64,000 nucleotides of DNA from Paenibacillus donghaensis (GTDB lineage: Bacteria; Bacillota; Bacilli; Paenibacillales; Paenibacillaceae). Each line of letters opens with the position of its first letter. The first letter of the stretch is position 1. Both the position numbers and the translations under genes were made by a program. The stretch lies in assembly GCF_002192415.1 (NCBI RefSeq), contig NZ_CP021780.1, positions 6,820,001 through 6,884,000 on the forward strand, given 5' to 3'. Positions 51,780-60,670 of the stretch are shown one piece after another. The notes under the pieces are model-generated. The model searched no databases, had not been told where the DNA came from, and worked only from the letters and a program-made list of their open reading frames with translations.

Positions 51780-54700
51780 ATGGGGAATTTTTTTACCAAA
51801 AGCAAGATTATTTCCATCGTAGTAATAACCACACTTCTTTGTACATCTTTTTTTAGTAGTATGGGATCTAAGGTTTTTGCAGCATCAGGTATGCTTACAT
51901 TTTCCGGTGTTAACGAAACGAATTCGGGCGAGGTATTACATGATGGTGTAGGATTTAACAATGGGGATTTGGCAGCTACCGATATCAGTGGCATTCAATT
52001 GGATATTTTTAATGTGAATAAAGGTTCTCTAGGAACACAGACTGGGAGTTTCACATACAGGCAAGATATCAATCCTTTGGTCGCTGGCGATCAAAGTGTA
52101 GTTGCACCCATTGATGCAACTTCAGGTGCCTATAACCAAAGTAAGGCCCCAGATATAATTATTATAAAAAGTAATGATGGAAGCGCCTTTCATTTCAAAT
52201 CCATTTTTGTAGTAGATTCTGATGGTCAACCGCAGATTAAATTTGAAGGATTTCTGGATGGGGTCTCAACGGGAGCAGTTATCCTTGATATTAATCAAAA
52301 TGACTTCATAGAAACCTTTACCCCATCGAATGGACTCACAGCTTCGATATTTCAAAATGTGGATGAAGTGAGAATATCCAACCAATATCAAGGAGATATG
52401 GCATGGGGAAACATGATTGGATTTAACCATATAGAAATTGGTGATCCAGTTACGGAGACGGGTTCAGGAGTGATCACTTTTAGTAATAACGGCAATAATG
52501 GTGGATCGATAATTACAGATGGACAAGGTGGTTCGACTGATCTTGCTGGTGTACATGTACTTATCTCCCCCATAGATATTGACGGTAATACTCCAGCAGG
52601 GTTCTTTATGAACTATCATGATGAGCAAGACTGGGATGTTCCTCCAATAGTTACACCAGATGACCTCAACAACGGTACAATATATGGAATATCAATAAAA
52701 AGTTCGCCTGTTGTTAAGTTTTCTATGTCCTCATTAAATTTCTATGATTGGGGGAACTGGGATGGGGGGACCTATTCTATTCAAGCCTACACAGATGGAC
52801 TTGCTGTAGGTTCACCTGTCAGTTTCATTGGGAATATGGACCTTAATTATGTGAATATAGATCTAAGCTTAAATACAAGCTTTTATAATATCGATGAGGT
52901 TCGTATTTATAGAGCAGGAGACAATTGGTTTGGTATTAATAATATAGCGATTGGCTCTCCAAAGGGGGCCTCAACCTATACGCTGAGCTATGCCGCTGGA
53001 AGCAACGGCACGCTCACGGGTAACGCCGCCCAGACCGTTAACAGCGGGGACAGCGGCACCGCCGTAACCGCCGTTGCGGATGCAGGCTATCACTTCGTGA
53101 AATGGAGTGATGATGTCACTACCGCAACGCGTACGGATGCCAATGTTCTGGCGAACGTGGACGTGACGGCAAGCTTTGCCGTCAACACCTACAAGCTAAA
53201 CTACGCCGCCGGAAACAACGGCTCACTCACGGGCAACGCCGCCCAGACGGTTAACAGCGGGGCCAACGGTACCGCCGTAACCGCTGTTGCGGATGCTGGC
53301 TACCACTTCGTGAAATGGAGTGATGATGTCACTACCGCAACGCGCACGGATGCCAATGTTCTGGCGAACGTGGATGTGACCGCAAGTTTTGCAGTCAACA
53401 CCTACAAGCTAAACTACACCGCCGGAAACAACGGGACGCTCACGGGCAGCGTTGCGCAGACGGTGAACAGCGGGGCCAACGGCACCGCTGTGACCGCTGT
53501 ACCGGATGCTGGCTACCACTTCGTGAAATGGAGCGATGATGTCTTAACCGCTACTCGCACGGATATTAACGTTCTGGCGGACGTGGATGTGACGGCAAGC
53601 TTTGCCGTTAACACCTACAAGCTAAACTACGCCGCCGGAAGCAACGGCACGCTCACTGGCATCGCCGCGCAGACGGTGAACAGCGGAGCTAGTGGTACCG
53701 CCGTAACCGCTGTTGCGGATGCTGGCTACCACTTCGTGAAATGGAGCGATGATGTCACTACCGCAACGCGTACGGATGCCAATGTTCTAGCGAACGTGGA
53801 CGTGACAGCAAGCTTTGCCGTCAACACCTACAAGCTTAGCTATGCCGCTGGAAACAACGGCTCACTCACGGGTAACGCCGCGCAGACGGTTAACAGCGGG
53901 GCCAGCGGCACCGCCGTGACCGCTGTGGCAGATGCAGGTTATCACTTCGTGAAATGGAGCGATGATGTCTCCACCGCAACACGTACGGATGCCAATGTTC
54001 TAGCGAACGTGGATGTGACGGCAAGCTTTGCCGTCAACACGTACAAGCTAAACTACGCCGCCGGAAGCAACGGCACACTCACCGGCATCGCCACTCAGAC
54101 GGTGAACAACGGGGCCAACGGCACCGCTGTGACCGCTGTACCGGATGCTGGCTACCACTTCGTGAAATGGAGTGATGATGTCTCCACCGCAACACGTACG
54201 GATGCCAATGTTCTAGCGAACGTGGATGTGACGGCAAGCTTTGCCGTCAACACGTACAAGCTAAACTACGCGGCCGGAAGCAACGGCACACTCACCGGCA
54301 GCGCCACTCAGACGGTGAACAGCGGGGCCAGCGGCACCGCCGTAACCGCCGTTGCGGATGCAGGCTATCACTTCGTGAAATGGAGTGATGATGTCCTAAC
54401 CGCTACTCGCACGGATATTAACGTTCTGGCGAACGTGGATGTGACAGCAAGCTTTGCCGTTAACACCTACAAGCTAAACTACGCCGCCGGAAACAACGGC
54501 TCACTCACGGGCAACGCCGCGCAGACGGTTAACAGCGGGGCCAACGGCACCGCAGTGACCGCAGTAGCCGATGCAGGTTATCACTTCGTGAAATGGAGCG
54601 ATGATGATACCACCGCTACGCGTATGGATGCCAATGTTCTAGCGAACGTGGACGTGACGGCAAGCTTTGCCGCCAACACTTATACGATTAGTTTTAATAG

Positions 54701-56765
54701 CAATGGTGGTTTACCAGTGGATAGTCAAAACGTGACCTATAGCGCGTTTGCCACTGAACCGAAGGCTCCCATAAAGGCGGGATACACTTTTGCAGGGTGG
54801 TATGTAGACAGTAATCTGACAACGAAATTTAATTTTACGACTACTGCTATTACATCAGATGTGACCCTATTCGCAAAATGGCTAATAAACCCTCCAGAGG
54901 CACCAGTAATTCAATCAGCTACCTCGGGTAATTCAAGTGTTGTTGTTCAGTGGACAAATGTTCCAAACGCAACTGAATATCTGATTTATCAAAGTACAGC
55001 GGCTGGCTCATATGGTAATCCACTAACTACAGTGAGTGGTACCCTTAATAATTATGAGATATTGAATTTAAAGAACGGTACGCCATATTATTTCGTAGTA
55101 AAAGCTACTAATGACGGTGGGGACAGCATTCTTTCCAATGAATTAAGCGCAACTCCGATGACACTTGCCACTCCACCAACAAATATCATTGCAACAGCCG
55201 GGAACACTCAAGCCATTATTTCCTTTACAGGTTCTGCAGATGACGGAGGCAGCACTGTTACTGCTTATGAGGTTTCAGAAGCATCTGGCAAGATCATGGC
55301 TACTGGAACAACTAGCCCCATTACGATAACGGGTCTATCCAATGGTACGGCCTATTCGTTTACAGTGAAAGCGATCAATAACGTTGGTAGCAGTATCTCC
55401 TCAGCTATCTCCAATACAGTAACACCGACTTCACCGTCGAGTGGCGGAGGGAGCATTCAACCTGTACCATCTAGCATTCCGACAGTGATACCGGAGACAA
55501 CTGGTACAGCAACCACAGCCGTTGAAGTTCTTGTGAATGGCAAGGTGGAGAACGCTGGAACGGCAACAACAACGCAAGTAAACAGCCAATCTGTAACAAC
55601 TATAGCCGTTGACCAGGAAAAGCTGGATGACAGGTTAGCGCTGGAGGGGCAGGGTGCTGTGATTACTATTCCAGTTCATAGCAATTCCGATGTGATTATC
55701 GGCGAGCTTAATGGTCAAATGATCAAAAACTTGGAGCAAAATCAGGCCGTTCTAGAACTAAAGACAGAACGTGCAACCTATACTTTACCTTCCCTGCTGA
55801 TTAATATTGATTCCATATCCAAGCAGCTTGGGGAGTCGATAGCGCTCCAGGATATTGAGATACAGATCCTAATTTCCAAACCGACATCGGGGATGCTCAA
55901 GATCGTTGAGAACTCCGCGGTCGCCTCAGGATATTCGATTGTTATTCCGCCAATTGACTTCTCTGTTCAAGCCATTTACGGAAATACAACAATTGAATTG
56001 TCCAAGTTCAAAGCCTACGTTGAACGCACTATTGAAATACCGGAGGGGATAGATCCAGACAGAATCACAACCGGAATTGTTGTGGAATCCGACGGAACTG
56101 TTCGTCATGTGCCAACGAAGATTGTAGTCATTGACAGGAAATATTTTGCAAAAGTGAGCAGTTTGACCAATAGCAGTTATACCATTGTATGGCATCCGCT
56201 GGAATTCAAGGATGTTGCACAGCACTGGGCAAAGGATGCCGTCAACGACATGGGTTCCCGGATGGTCATCAACGGCATAGGCGACGAACAATTTAATCCG
56301 GATCAGGATATTACACGGGCTGAGTTTGCAGCGATTATGGTTCGTGGATTGGGATTGAAGCTGGAGAATAACCTGACTACATTTACGGATGTGAAGGTAG
56401 AAGAGTGGTACAGCAGTGCTATTCAGACCCTATATTCGTACAATCTGATTAATGGGTTTGAAGAGGGTACCTTCCGTCCAATGGATAAGATTACTAGAGA
56501 GCAAGCGATGGTCATCATCGCCAAAGCGATGACAATTACCGATCTGAAGGCCAAGCTTGCGGCCTTAGATACAGTCGATATTCTTCATCCGTACACTGAT
56601 GCAGCAAATGTATCCAGTTGGGCATCCGGCAGCATTGCCGATGTATTAGAGGCTGGCATCGTATCAGGAAGAAGCAATGCCGAGCTTGCACCGAAGGCTT
56701 ATATTACACGAGCTGAAGTTGCAGCAATTGTGCAAAGACTGCTGCAAAAGTCTGGCCTAATTTAA
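51780..56765 (+). CDS. large S-layer-anchored surface protein with eight 71-residue repeats
   Basis: Secreted, cell-wall-anchored protein of 1661 residues. A signal peptide (KSKIISIVVITTLLCTSFF, cleavage near VFAAS) is followed by two related beta domains (about 36-400, each starting LTFSGVNETNSG or ITFSNNGNNGG), eight tandem repeats (about 400-967), one Listeria-Bacteroides (InlB B-type) repeat (YTISFNSNGG to LFAKW), two fibronectin-III-like domains (about 1040-1220), a beta-rich region (1240-1480) and three C-terminal SLH domains (FKDVAQHWAKDAVNDM; FTDVKVEEWYSSAIQTL; YTDAANVSSWASGSI) that bind pyruvylated wall polysaccharide. Likely an adhesin or cell-surface structural protein; no catalytic domain was recognised. 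Confidence 0.93.
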   Translation: MGNFFTKSKIISIVVITTLLCTSFFSSMGSKVFAASGMLTFSGVNETNSGEVLHDGVGFNNGDLAATDISGIQLDIFNVNKGSLGTQTGSFTYRQDINPLVAGDQSVVAPIDATSGAYNQSKAPDIIIIKSNDGSAFHFKSIFVVDSDGQPQIKFEGFLDGVSTGAVILDINQNDFIETFTPSNGLTASIFQNVDEVRISNQYQGDMAWGNMIGFNHIEIGDPVTETGSGVITFSNNGNNGGSIITDGQGGSTDLAGVHVLISPIDIDGNTPAGFFMNYHDEQDWDVPPIVTPDDLNNGTIYGISIKSSPVVKFSMSSLNFYDWGNWDGGTYSIQAYTDGLAVGSPVSFIGNMDLNYVNIDLSLNTSFYNIDEVRIYRAGDNWFGINNIAIGSPKGASTYTLSYAAGSNGTLTGNAAQTVNSGDSGTAVTAVADAGYHFVKWSDDVTTATRTDANVLANVDVTASFAVNTYKLNYAAGNNGSLTGNAAQTVNSGANGTAVTAVADAGYHFVKWSDDVTTATRTDANVLANVDVTASFAVNTYKLNYTAGNNGTLTGSVAQTVNSGANGTAVTAVPDAGYHFVKWSDDVLTATRTDINVLADVDVTASFAVNTYKLNYAAGSNGTLTGIAAQTVNSGASGTAVTAVADAGYHFVKWSDDVTTATRTDANVLANVDVTASFAVNTYKLSYAAGNNGSLTGNAAQTVNSGASGTAVTAVADAGYHFVKWSDDVSTATRTDANVLANVDVTASFAVNTYKLNYAAGSNGTLTGIATQTVNNGANGTAVTAVPDAGYHFVKWSDDVSTATRTDANVLANVDVTASFAVNTYKLNYAAGSNGTLTGSATQTVNSGASGTAVTAVADAGYHFVKWSDDVLTATRTDINVLANVDVTASFAVNTYKLNYAAGNNGSLTGNAAQTVNSGANGTAVTAVADAGYHFVKWSDDDTTATRMDANVLANVDVTASFAANTYTISFNSNGGLPVDSQNVTYSAFATEPKAPIKAGYTFAGWYVDSNLTTKFNFTTTAITSDVTLFAKWLINPPEAPVIQSATSGNSSVVVQWTNVPNATEYLIYQSTAAGSYGNPLTTVSGTLNNYEILNLKNGTPYYFVVKATNDGGDSILSNELSATPMTLATPPTNIIATAGNTQAIISFTGSADDGGSTVTAYEVSEASGKIMATGTTSPITITGLSNGTAYSFTVKAINNVGSSISSAISNTVTPTSPSSGGGSIQPVPSSIPTVIPETTGTATTAVEVLVNGKVENAGTATTTQVNSQSVTTIAVDQEKLDDRLALEGQGAVITIPVHSNSDVIIGELNGQMIKNLEQNQAVLELKTERATYTLPSLLINIDSISKQLGESIALQDIEIQILISKPTSGMLKIVENSAVASGYSIVIPPIDFSVQAIYGNTTIELSKFKAYVERTIEIPEGIDPDRITTGIVVESDGTVRHVPTKIVVIDRKYFAKVSSLTNSSYTIVWHPLEFKDVAQHWAKDAVNDMGSRMVINGIGDEQFNPDQDITRAEFAAIMVRGLGLKLENNLTTFTDVKVEEWYSSAIQTLYSYNLINGFEEGTFRPMDKITREQAMVIIAKAMTITDLKAKLAALDTVDILHPYTDAANVSSWASGSIADVLEAGIVSGRSNAELAPKAYITRAEVAAIVQRLLQKSGLI
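52977..54680 (+). repeat. eight exact-length 213-bp coding repeats
   Basis: 1704 bp = 8 x 213, no indels. Each unit encodes YKLNYAAGSNGTLTG, AQTVNSGANGTAVTAVADAG, YHFVKWSDDVTTATRTDANV and LANVDVTASFAVNT, with few substitutions. Units 3 and 7 share LTATRTDINV, and units 4 and 6 share LTGIA, so variants have been shuffled by recombination. Protein homology is to divergent InlB B-type repeats. Confidence 0.96.
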
Positions 56766-56779
56766 TATCGTATGAAGTG

Positions 56780-56832
56780 ATAAGGGTTATCTCGTTAATG
56801 CTCATATGGAGTATTATCGTGATAACCCTTAT
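56780..56832 (+). terminator. terminator-like hairpin after the SLH-protein gene
   Basis: ATAAGGGTTATC pairs with GATAACCCTTAT (56821-56832) around a 29-base loop. The T-tract after it is poor, so termination may be inefficient. Confidence 0.55.
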
Positions 56833-57060
56833 TGCTGTAGCTGGGGGGCACGTAGGTACTGTTATTAACACTATGACTGGTGGACAGTACCGGCAGCAGA
56901 GCTTGCTCATCCACACCGGGATCGGTTTGAAGAACCCTTGATCGACTACCCTGGCCGCCATCGGCATCACGCCCAACGCATGCATGAACTTGGGGATTCA
57001 AGGTAGTTATTAGGGAATTTTCACCATTAGTTACTGCTTAGGATTCAGCCAGGATTTAGA
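56833..57060. other. unexplained stretch with a possible small coding remnant
   Basis: A plus-strand frame without a start (56869-57006) reads HYDWWTVPAAELAHPHRDRF, then EEPLIDYPGRHRHHAQRMHE and ends LGDSR. Its composition is plausible for protein, but I know no family and it lacks a start codon. It may be the 3' remnant of a lost gene. Confidence 0.3.
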
Positions 57061-57282
57061 TAGAGTGTTGCCCTGGAACCTTCGGAGTAATTAGATGCGA
57101 AACTGCAACTAATCTCCGCCGAAACACCCATTATCAGGATAATAAGTGCATATCTGCAACTAAATTCGAGTAAAGCAAGCTTATTACGCTCAGAATCCTA
57201 AATTAGGTGCATTTTCGCACTTATTTCCTCCAACACACAAAAAAACGGCTAAATAGATGCAGTTTCGCAACTAATTCTGTGG
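57061..57282 (+). repeat. 222-bp four-hairpin repeat, copy C
   Basis: From TAGAGTG to CTGTGG. It keeps the gapless 222-bp layout and all four palindromes, but is the most diverged copy (first hairpin TTAGATGC-GAAACT-GCAACTAA, with one internal mismatch). Linkers such as CGAGTAAA and CTCAGAATCC match copy B. Confidence 0.92.
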
Positions 57283-57306
57283 ACTGGACCTATGAGACTA
57301 TATAAG

Positions 57307-57359
57307 ATGAACTTAAGAATGAAACGGTGGAGTTGTCAGAATGACTGGTGCATAGGGCT
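57307..57359 (+). repeat. 53-bp dispersed repeat, copy 2
   Basis: ATGAACTTAAGAATG, GTGGAGTTG, CAGAA and ATAGGGCT blocks as at 25057-25109 (complement). It begins 24 bp after the 222-bp element. Confidence 0.75.
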
Positions 57360-57532
57360 ACCCGGACAACTCGAATATACTTCGTCAGTGTTTCCAGCAT
57401 ACCGGTTCAATTCTTGAACCTTGCCACGCTCCTTTTTTCCGTGTTTGAAACATCGCCAAAATAGACTCATTATACACTATCAATGTTCAGCAAACACCAC
57501 ATCTATGAAGTCTGAAACCTATTTCACATCAA

Positions 57533-57561
57533 TTGACAAAAACTCTGAATTTAGATATATT
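57533..57561 (+). promoter_or_regulatory. sigma-A promoter of the DUF1304 gene
   Basis: TTGACA (57533-57538), exactly 17 bp, TATATT (57556-57561). TTAGAT-like direct repeats follow and could be an operator. Confidence 0.85.
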
Positions 57562-57677
57562 TAGATTTGTAAAATTAGATCTTGTGAAATTTAATTTTGT
57601 TAACTAATAAATAAGGTGAAACGAAGGATCTTACATATGTGAGACTTTCTTATTTTTTTGAAAAAGGGGAGATTGAA

Positions 57678-58046
57678 ATGATGATTTTGAGTACGATACT
57701 CGTAGCGTTGGTTGCGCTTGAGCATGTATATATTTTAGTTTTGGAAATGTTTATGTGGACTACCCCGAGAGCACAGAAGGCGTTCGGGACCAGCAAGCAA
57801 TTTGCGCAGGATACGAAATCGCTCGCTGCCAACCAAGGGTTGTATAATGGCTTCCTGGCCGCTGGTTTATTGTGGGGCTTGCTCCATCCGAACGACACGA
57901 CCGGGTTTCAGCTTCAGTTGTTTTTTCTAATCTGTGTCGGTGTTGCAGCGATTTATGGCGGCCTCACATCCAAGAAATCGATTTTATTGGTTCAGGGCTT
58001 CCCAGCCTTTGTAGCTATTCTGGCCGTTCTCTTGGCGAATCTGTAG
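57678..58046 (+). CDS. DUF1304 small membrane protein
   Basis: Membrane protein of 122 residues with four hydrophobic segments (LSTILVALVALEHVYILVLEMF; LYNGFLAAGLLWGLLHP; LFFLICVGVAAIYGG; VQGFPAFVAILAVLLANL). The WTTPRAQKAFGTS and AANQGLYNGFLAAGL motifs identify DUF1304, of unknown function. AGGGGAG lies six bases before the ATG at 57678. It has a strong promoter of its own. Confidence 0.9.
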   Translation: MMILSTILVALVALEHVYILVLEMFMWTTPRAQKAFGTSKQFAQDTKSLAANQGLYNGFLAAGLLWGLLHPNDTTGFQLQLFFLICVGVAAIYGGLTSKKSILLVQGFPAFVAILAVLLANL

Positions 58047-58156
58047 GTCTACTTCTATCCACACGCCCAACTTGCAAGCTGGTCTATGATTCCATAGTGA
58101 GCCATCCTTTGTGGATGGCTCTTTTTGTCCATCACGATAAATTTCTTTTCATCCAT

Positions 58157-58579
58157 TTAGAGCAAAACCCTATTTTCCAATATGTTTTTTAGACTGATAT
58201 GAGACTTTGAAGGTCCGAACTTTATAAGGCAATCTTGAAATTCGGCAAGTTCCTCAATAGATGCGGTTTGTACCTTAATGAGATAATTGTATTCTCCACT
58301 TATGCGAAATAAATCAGTTACTTCCATAGCATTTTTACAAAAATCAGTGATTTCCTGGCAATGTTCTGTTTTTAAAAGAATGAATGTGGTCGTGCCTCGA
58401 TTCAGATCCCGCAAATTAAAAACTGTGTTATACCCAGAAATGATGTTTTTTTCTTCCAACTTGATAATTCTTTCTTTAACGGATGGTTGCGACATTGAAA
58501 CCTCTTTGCTGATTTGAGAAATGGACATTCGTGCGTTGTACTGAAGTAATGCCATGATCTTTTTATCAATATCATCCAT
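58157..58579 (-). CDS. Lrp/AsnC-family regulator
   Basis: Regulator of 140 residues: N-terminal helix-turn-helix (IDKKIMALLQYNARMSISQISKEVSMSQPSVKERIIKLEEKNIISGY) and C-terminal RAM ligand domain (CKNAMEVTDLFRISGEYNYLIKVQT). Full length for the family. It is divergent from the VOC-domain gene (170 bp apart) and may control it. Confidence 0.92.
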   Translation of the reverse strand: MDDIDKKIMALLQYNARMSISQISKEVSMSQPSVKERIIKLEEKNIISGYNTVFNLRDLNRGTTTFILLKTEHCQEITDFCKNAMEVTDLFRISGEYNYLIKVQTASIEELAEFQDCLIKFGPSKSHISLKNILENRVLL

Positions 58580-58693
58580 AATATGTTCTATATCAAGAAC
58601 CCCCTGACCCCATTCAATAATGTAAACCTATTCAACTAAAATACCTTATATTCATTAACCATATTACTATAAAACGCTTATCTTTCGTATGTA

Positions 58694-58711
58694 TTCCATG
58701 TTCTAATGGAA
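58694..58711 (+). promoter_or_regulatory. dyad overlapping the VOC-gene promoter
   Basis: TTCCAT-6-ATGGAA, immediately before a TATAAT (58714-58719) that could be the -10 of the VOC gene. A candidate operator, perhaps for the divergent Lrp-type regulator. Confidence 0.45.
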
Positions 58712-58749
58712 CTATAATAAATATATACGATATAAGGGAGCGATTATAG

Positions 58750-59214
58750 ATGAGCGTAAAAGGCCTATCACATGTAGCAATCCAAGCCAGAGACTATAAT
58801 GCAACTATTACATTCTATATTGAAGTTCTAGGGTTCAAGTTAGGTCATCATTGGAGTTTGCCACTCTTTCAAATTAAAGAAGCTTCTATGCTGATTTCAC
58901 CTGACCAAAGAACCTGCATTGAGATCTTTGATAACGATGCAGTTATTCCCGCTCAAGGAAAGAAAGCATTATCTGAAGAAGATATAGCTCATGGAGCGTT
59001 ATTACATCTCGCCTTCTATGTGGATAATGTAGATGAAATATTTCAGAAAGCCCTTGCTCATGGAGCAAAGACTTTTATAGCACCCGATTACCTTTCTCTT
59101 GGCGAACCGCCTCTTCTAATAAAGAACGCGGTCATTCACAGCCCCAATGGAGAAATTATCGAATTTATTGAAGATGTTGATTTTGATATGTCTACCAGAA
59201 CCCCTGCAAATTAA
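58750..59214 (+). CDS. VOC-family (glyoxalase/dioxygenase fold) protein
   Basis: Cytosolic protein of 154 residues with two beta-alpha-beta-beta-beta modules. GLSHVAIQARDYNATITFYIEVLGFKLGHHW supplies the first metal-ligand histidine, HLAFYVDNVDEIF the second and SPNGEIIEFIED the glutamate. Probable metal-dependent lyase, isomerase or dioxygenase; substrate unknown. GGGAG lies nine bases before the ATG. Confidence 0.87.
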   Translation: MSVKGLSHVAIQARDYNATITFYIEVLGFKLGHHWSLPLFQIKEASMLISPDQRTCIEIFDNDAVIPAQGKKALSEEDIAHGALLHLAFYVDNVDEIFQKALAHGAKTFIAPDYLSLGEPPLLIKNAVIHSPNGEIIEFIEDVDFDMSTRTPAN

Positions 59215-59269
59215 AGTTAGAAACCGCAGCGGAACCATCAGGCGATTGTTCGGATATGCTTTAATTGCA

Positions 59270-59691
59270 TCATTTCTCCCCATTTCGGAGAAGCCCATAG
59301 TAAGTCAAATCCTTATAAGTTTCTCCCTTTCGAATATGATTGCGCAAGATCCCTTCATATTTCATTCCGAGTTTCTCCATTACTTTATACGAAGCAGGGT
59401 TTCGCGTCATAGCTGCGGCAAATACCCGATTTAACTCTAGCTCGTCAAATGCAAACTGCACGACCCGTGCAGCCGCTTCTGTGCAATAGCCGCTTCTCCA
59501 ATAGGGTTTACCCATCCAATAAGCCAGCTCTGCCATATTATGAGTCTTATTTACATGTAGCCTATAACTCCAGGGAAATCCCTGCCTTCTGTAAGAGTTA
59601 CAGCGAACGAGTGGCTATCACCTCTCGCTGCAGCGTCATGAAGCTCAAGCCGCCGCAACGTCAAACGTTCTGTAACCATTACCTTTGTCAT
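59270..59691 (-). pseudogene. broken GNAT-family acetyltransferase (RimJ/RimL type)
   Basis: The natural start is the ATG at 59691 with GGAGG seven bases upstream, giving TKVMVTERLTLRRLELHDAAA, the normal beginning of a RimJ-like acetyltransferase. Some 45-50 residues expected next are missing (in-frame deletion to GDSHSFAVTLTEG), and after VIGY the frame stops. Loss of one base near 59549 would restore LHVNKTHN, leading into MAELAYWMGKPYWRSGYCTE, ELELNRVFAAAMTRNPASYK and the intact C-terminus (88 residues). Deletion plus frameshift indicates a dead gene. Confidence 0.85.
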
Positions 59692-60035
59692 TTGAATACC
59701 TCCAGTTTATTTATGGATTAGAATGCAAAAAAAAGCCCTATCCCTTAAGGGACGGAGCTGCTCCGCGTTTACCACCTTGATTGACGTATGGAGGGTCTAC
59801 CCGATTGAAAGCCGTAGATTCCTAGATAGAAACCAGCCATTAACAAAAACGAAATAGGCATTATAGCCTGTCCTAATTCTTCTGTTTTACTTACCATGAA
59901 TCCTGCACACAAATATATAGTTGCATAACTGGTGTTCTGCTGAATTATTATTTTGATTTATCGGGTTTGATTCAATTTGAACAGGTGCGGTTATTTCTGA
60001 GAACCGTTCTTTAGATAAACCACTATTTATTATTA
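59692..60035. other. 344-bp non-coding stretch
   Basis: It contains a perfect TCCCTTAAGGGA palindrome near 59745 and the nearby GGAGCTGCTCC dyad, after an eight-base A-run. On the minus strand these could form a terminator-like hairpin, but there is no minus-strand gene immediately upstream for it to serve. Nothing else was recognised. Confidence 0.4.
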
Positions 60036-60372
60036 ACTTGACTCTTGCAAAAAATCTAATCCGACCTTGAAACGGACAGACTGGTTGTGTTAGCGTTCAA
60101 AAGAGCGTTATGAGATCATCTTCAGATCTCGTAATATGTCGAATAACGGCTTCTGCTGCATCGCTTGTTCAAAGACATAGAGCACCAGTTGTCCCTTATG
60201 CTCATGACGGAGCGGAGATCCGCGTTATCGATGTAGGTTGCTGCGAAGCCAGACAGGGAAGTCCGAATCCCTGCAGTATTTTTTATGATTTCGACAAAGC
60301 TTCTCATGAAACATTAATTTCTGACATATTCATCCATGGTTTTCTATGACAACATTTTTGCAAGAGTCAAGT
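60036..60372. mobile_element. 337-bp element with 18-bp terminal inverted repeats (MITE-like or IS remnant)
   Basis: ACTTGACTCTTGCAAAAA at 60036-60053 is repeated exactly as its complement at 60355-60372. The interior is small for an IS. It has two overlapping minus-strand fragments that look partly coding (HKGQLVLYVFEQAMQQKPLF, then DILRDLKMIS and stop; and a 61-residue frame at 60122-60307), interrupted by stops. No clear target-site duplication is visible. It could be a deleted insertion sequence or a non-autonomous miniature element. Confidence 0.65.
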
Positions 60373-60437
60373 AAGGAACTTAATATAAGGGAAATACTAC
60401 CATGGTCAAAAGAACTTTCGAAAAAATGAAAGAATGC

Positions 60438-60486
60438 AAAATCCCCCACAGCAATAGTAATTATGCTACAACTGTAGGGATTTTTC
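60438..60486 (+). terminator. terminator-like hairpin
   Basis: AAAATCCCCCACAG (60438-60451) pairs with CTGTAGGGATTTTT (60472-60485), with one bulge. It ends in a T-run, yet no plus-strand gene precedes it. It may belong to the end of a lost gene or mobile element. The small plus-strand frame spanning it (60402-60662) lacks a ribosome site and is not called. Confidence 0.45.
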
Positions 60487-60670
60487 TATACGTGGTAGAG
60501 TTGACGCTTACTAATTGTTCCTTTGCTATAGCCATAAAATCAAACTTTTCGCATACCCAAAATTGGTTAAAGCGCAAATCTACAATTACAATCTTGTATA
60601 GTAATACCGCCGTCTACACTACCGCTTCGTCTTGCTTTGTGCCACTGTTTGCGTCACGATAAAGCCGAAC

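Noticed and set aside
52977..54680. 213-bp repeats as a CRISPR or mobile array
   Set aside because: They are in frame within one large gene and encode a regular 71-residue protein repeat.
56704..56985. Minus-strand 93-codon frame after the SLH gene
   Set aside because: It overlaps the end of the SLH gene and its terminator and lacks a ribosome site; a plus-strand remnant is more protein-like.
60402..60662. Plus-strand 86-codon frame
   Set aside because: It contains a terminator-like hairpin, has low-complexity composition and no ribosome-binding site.
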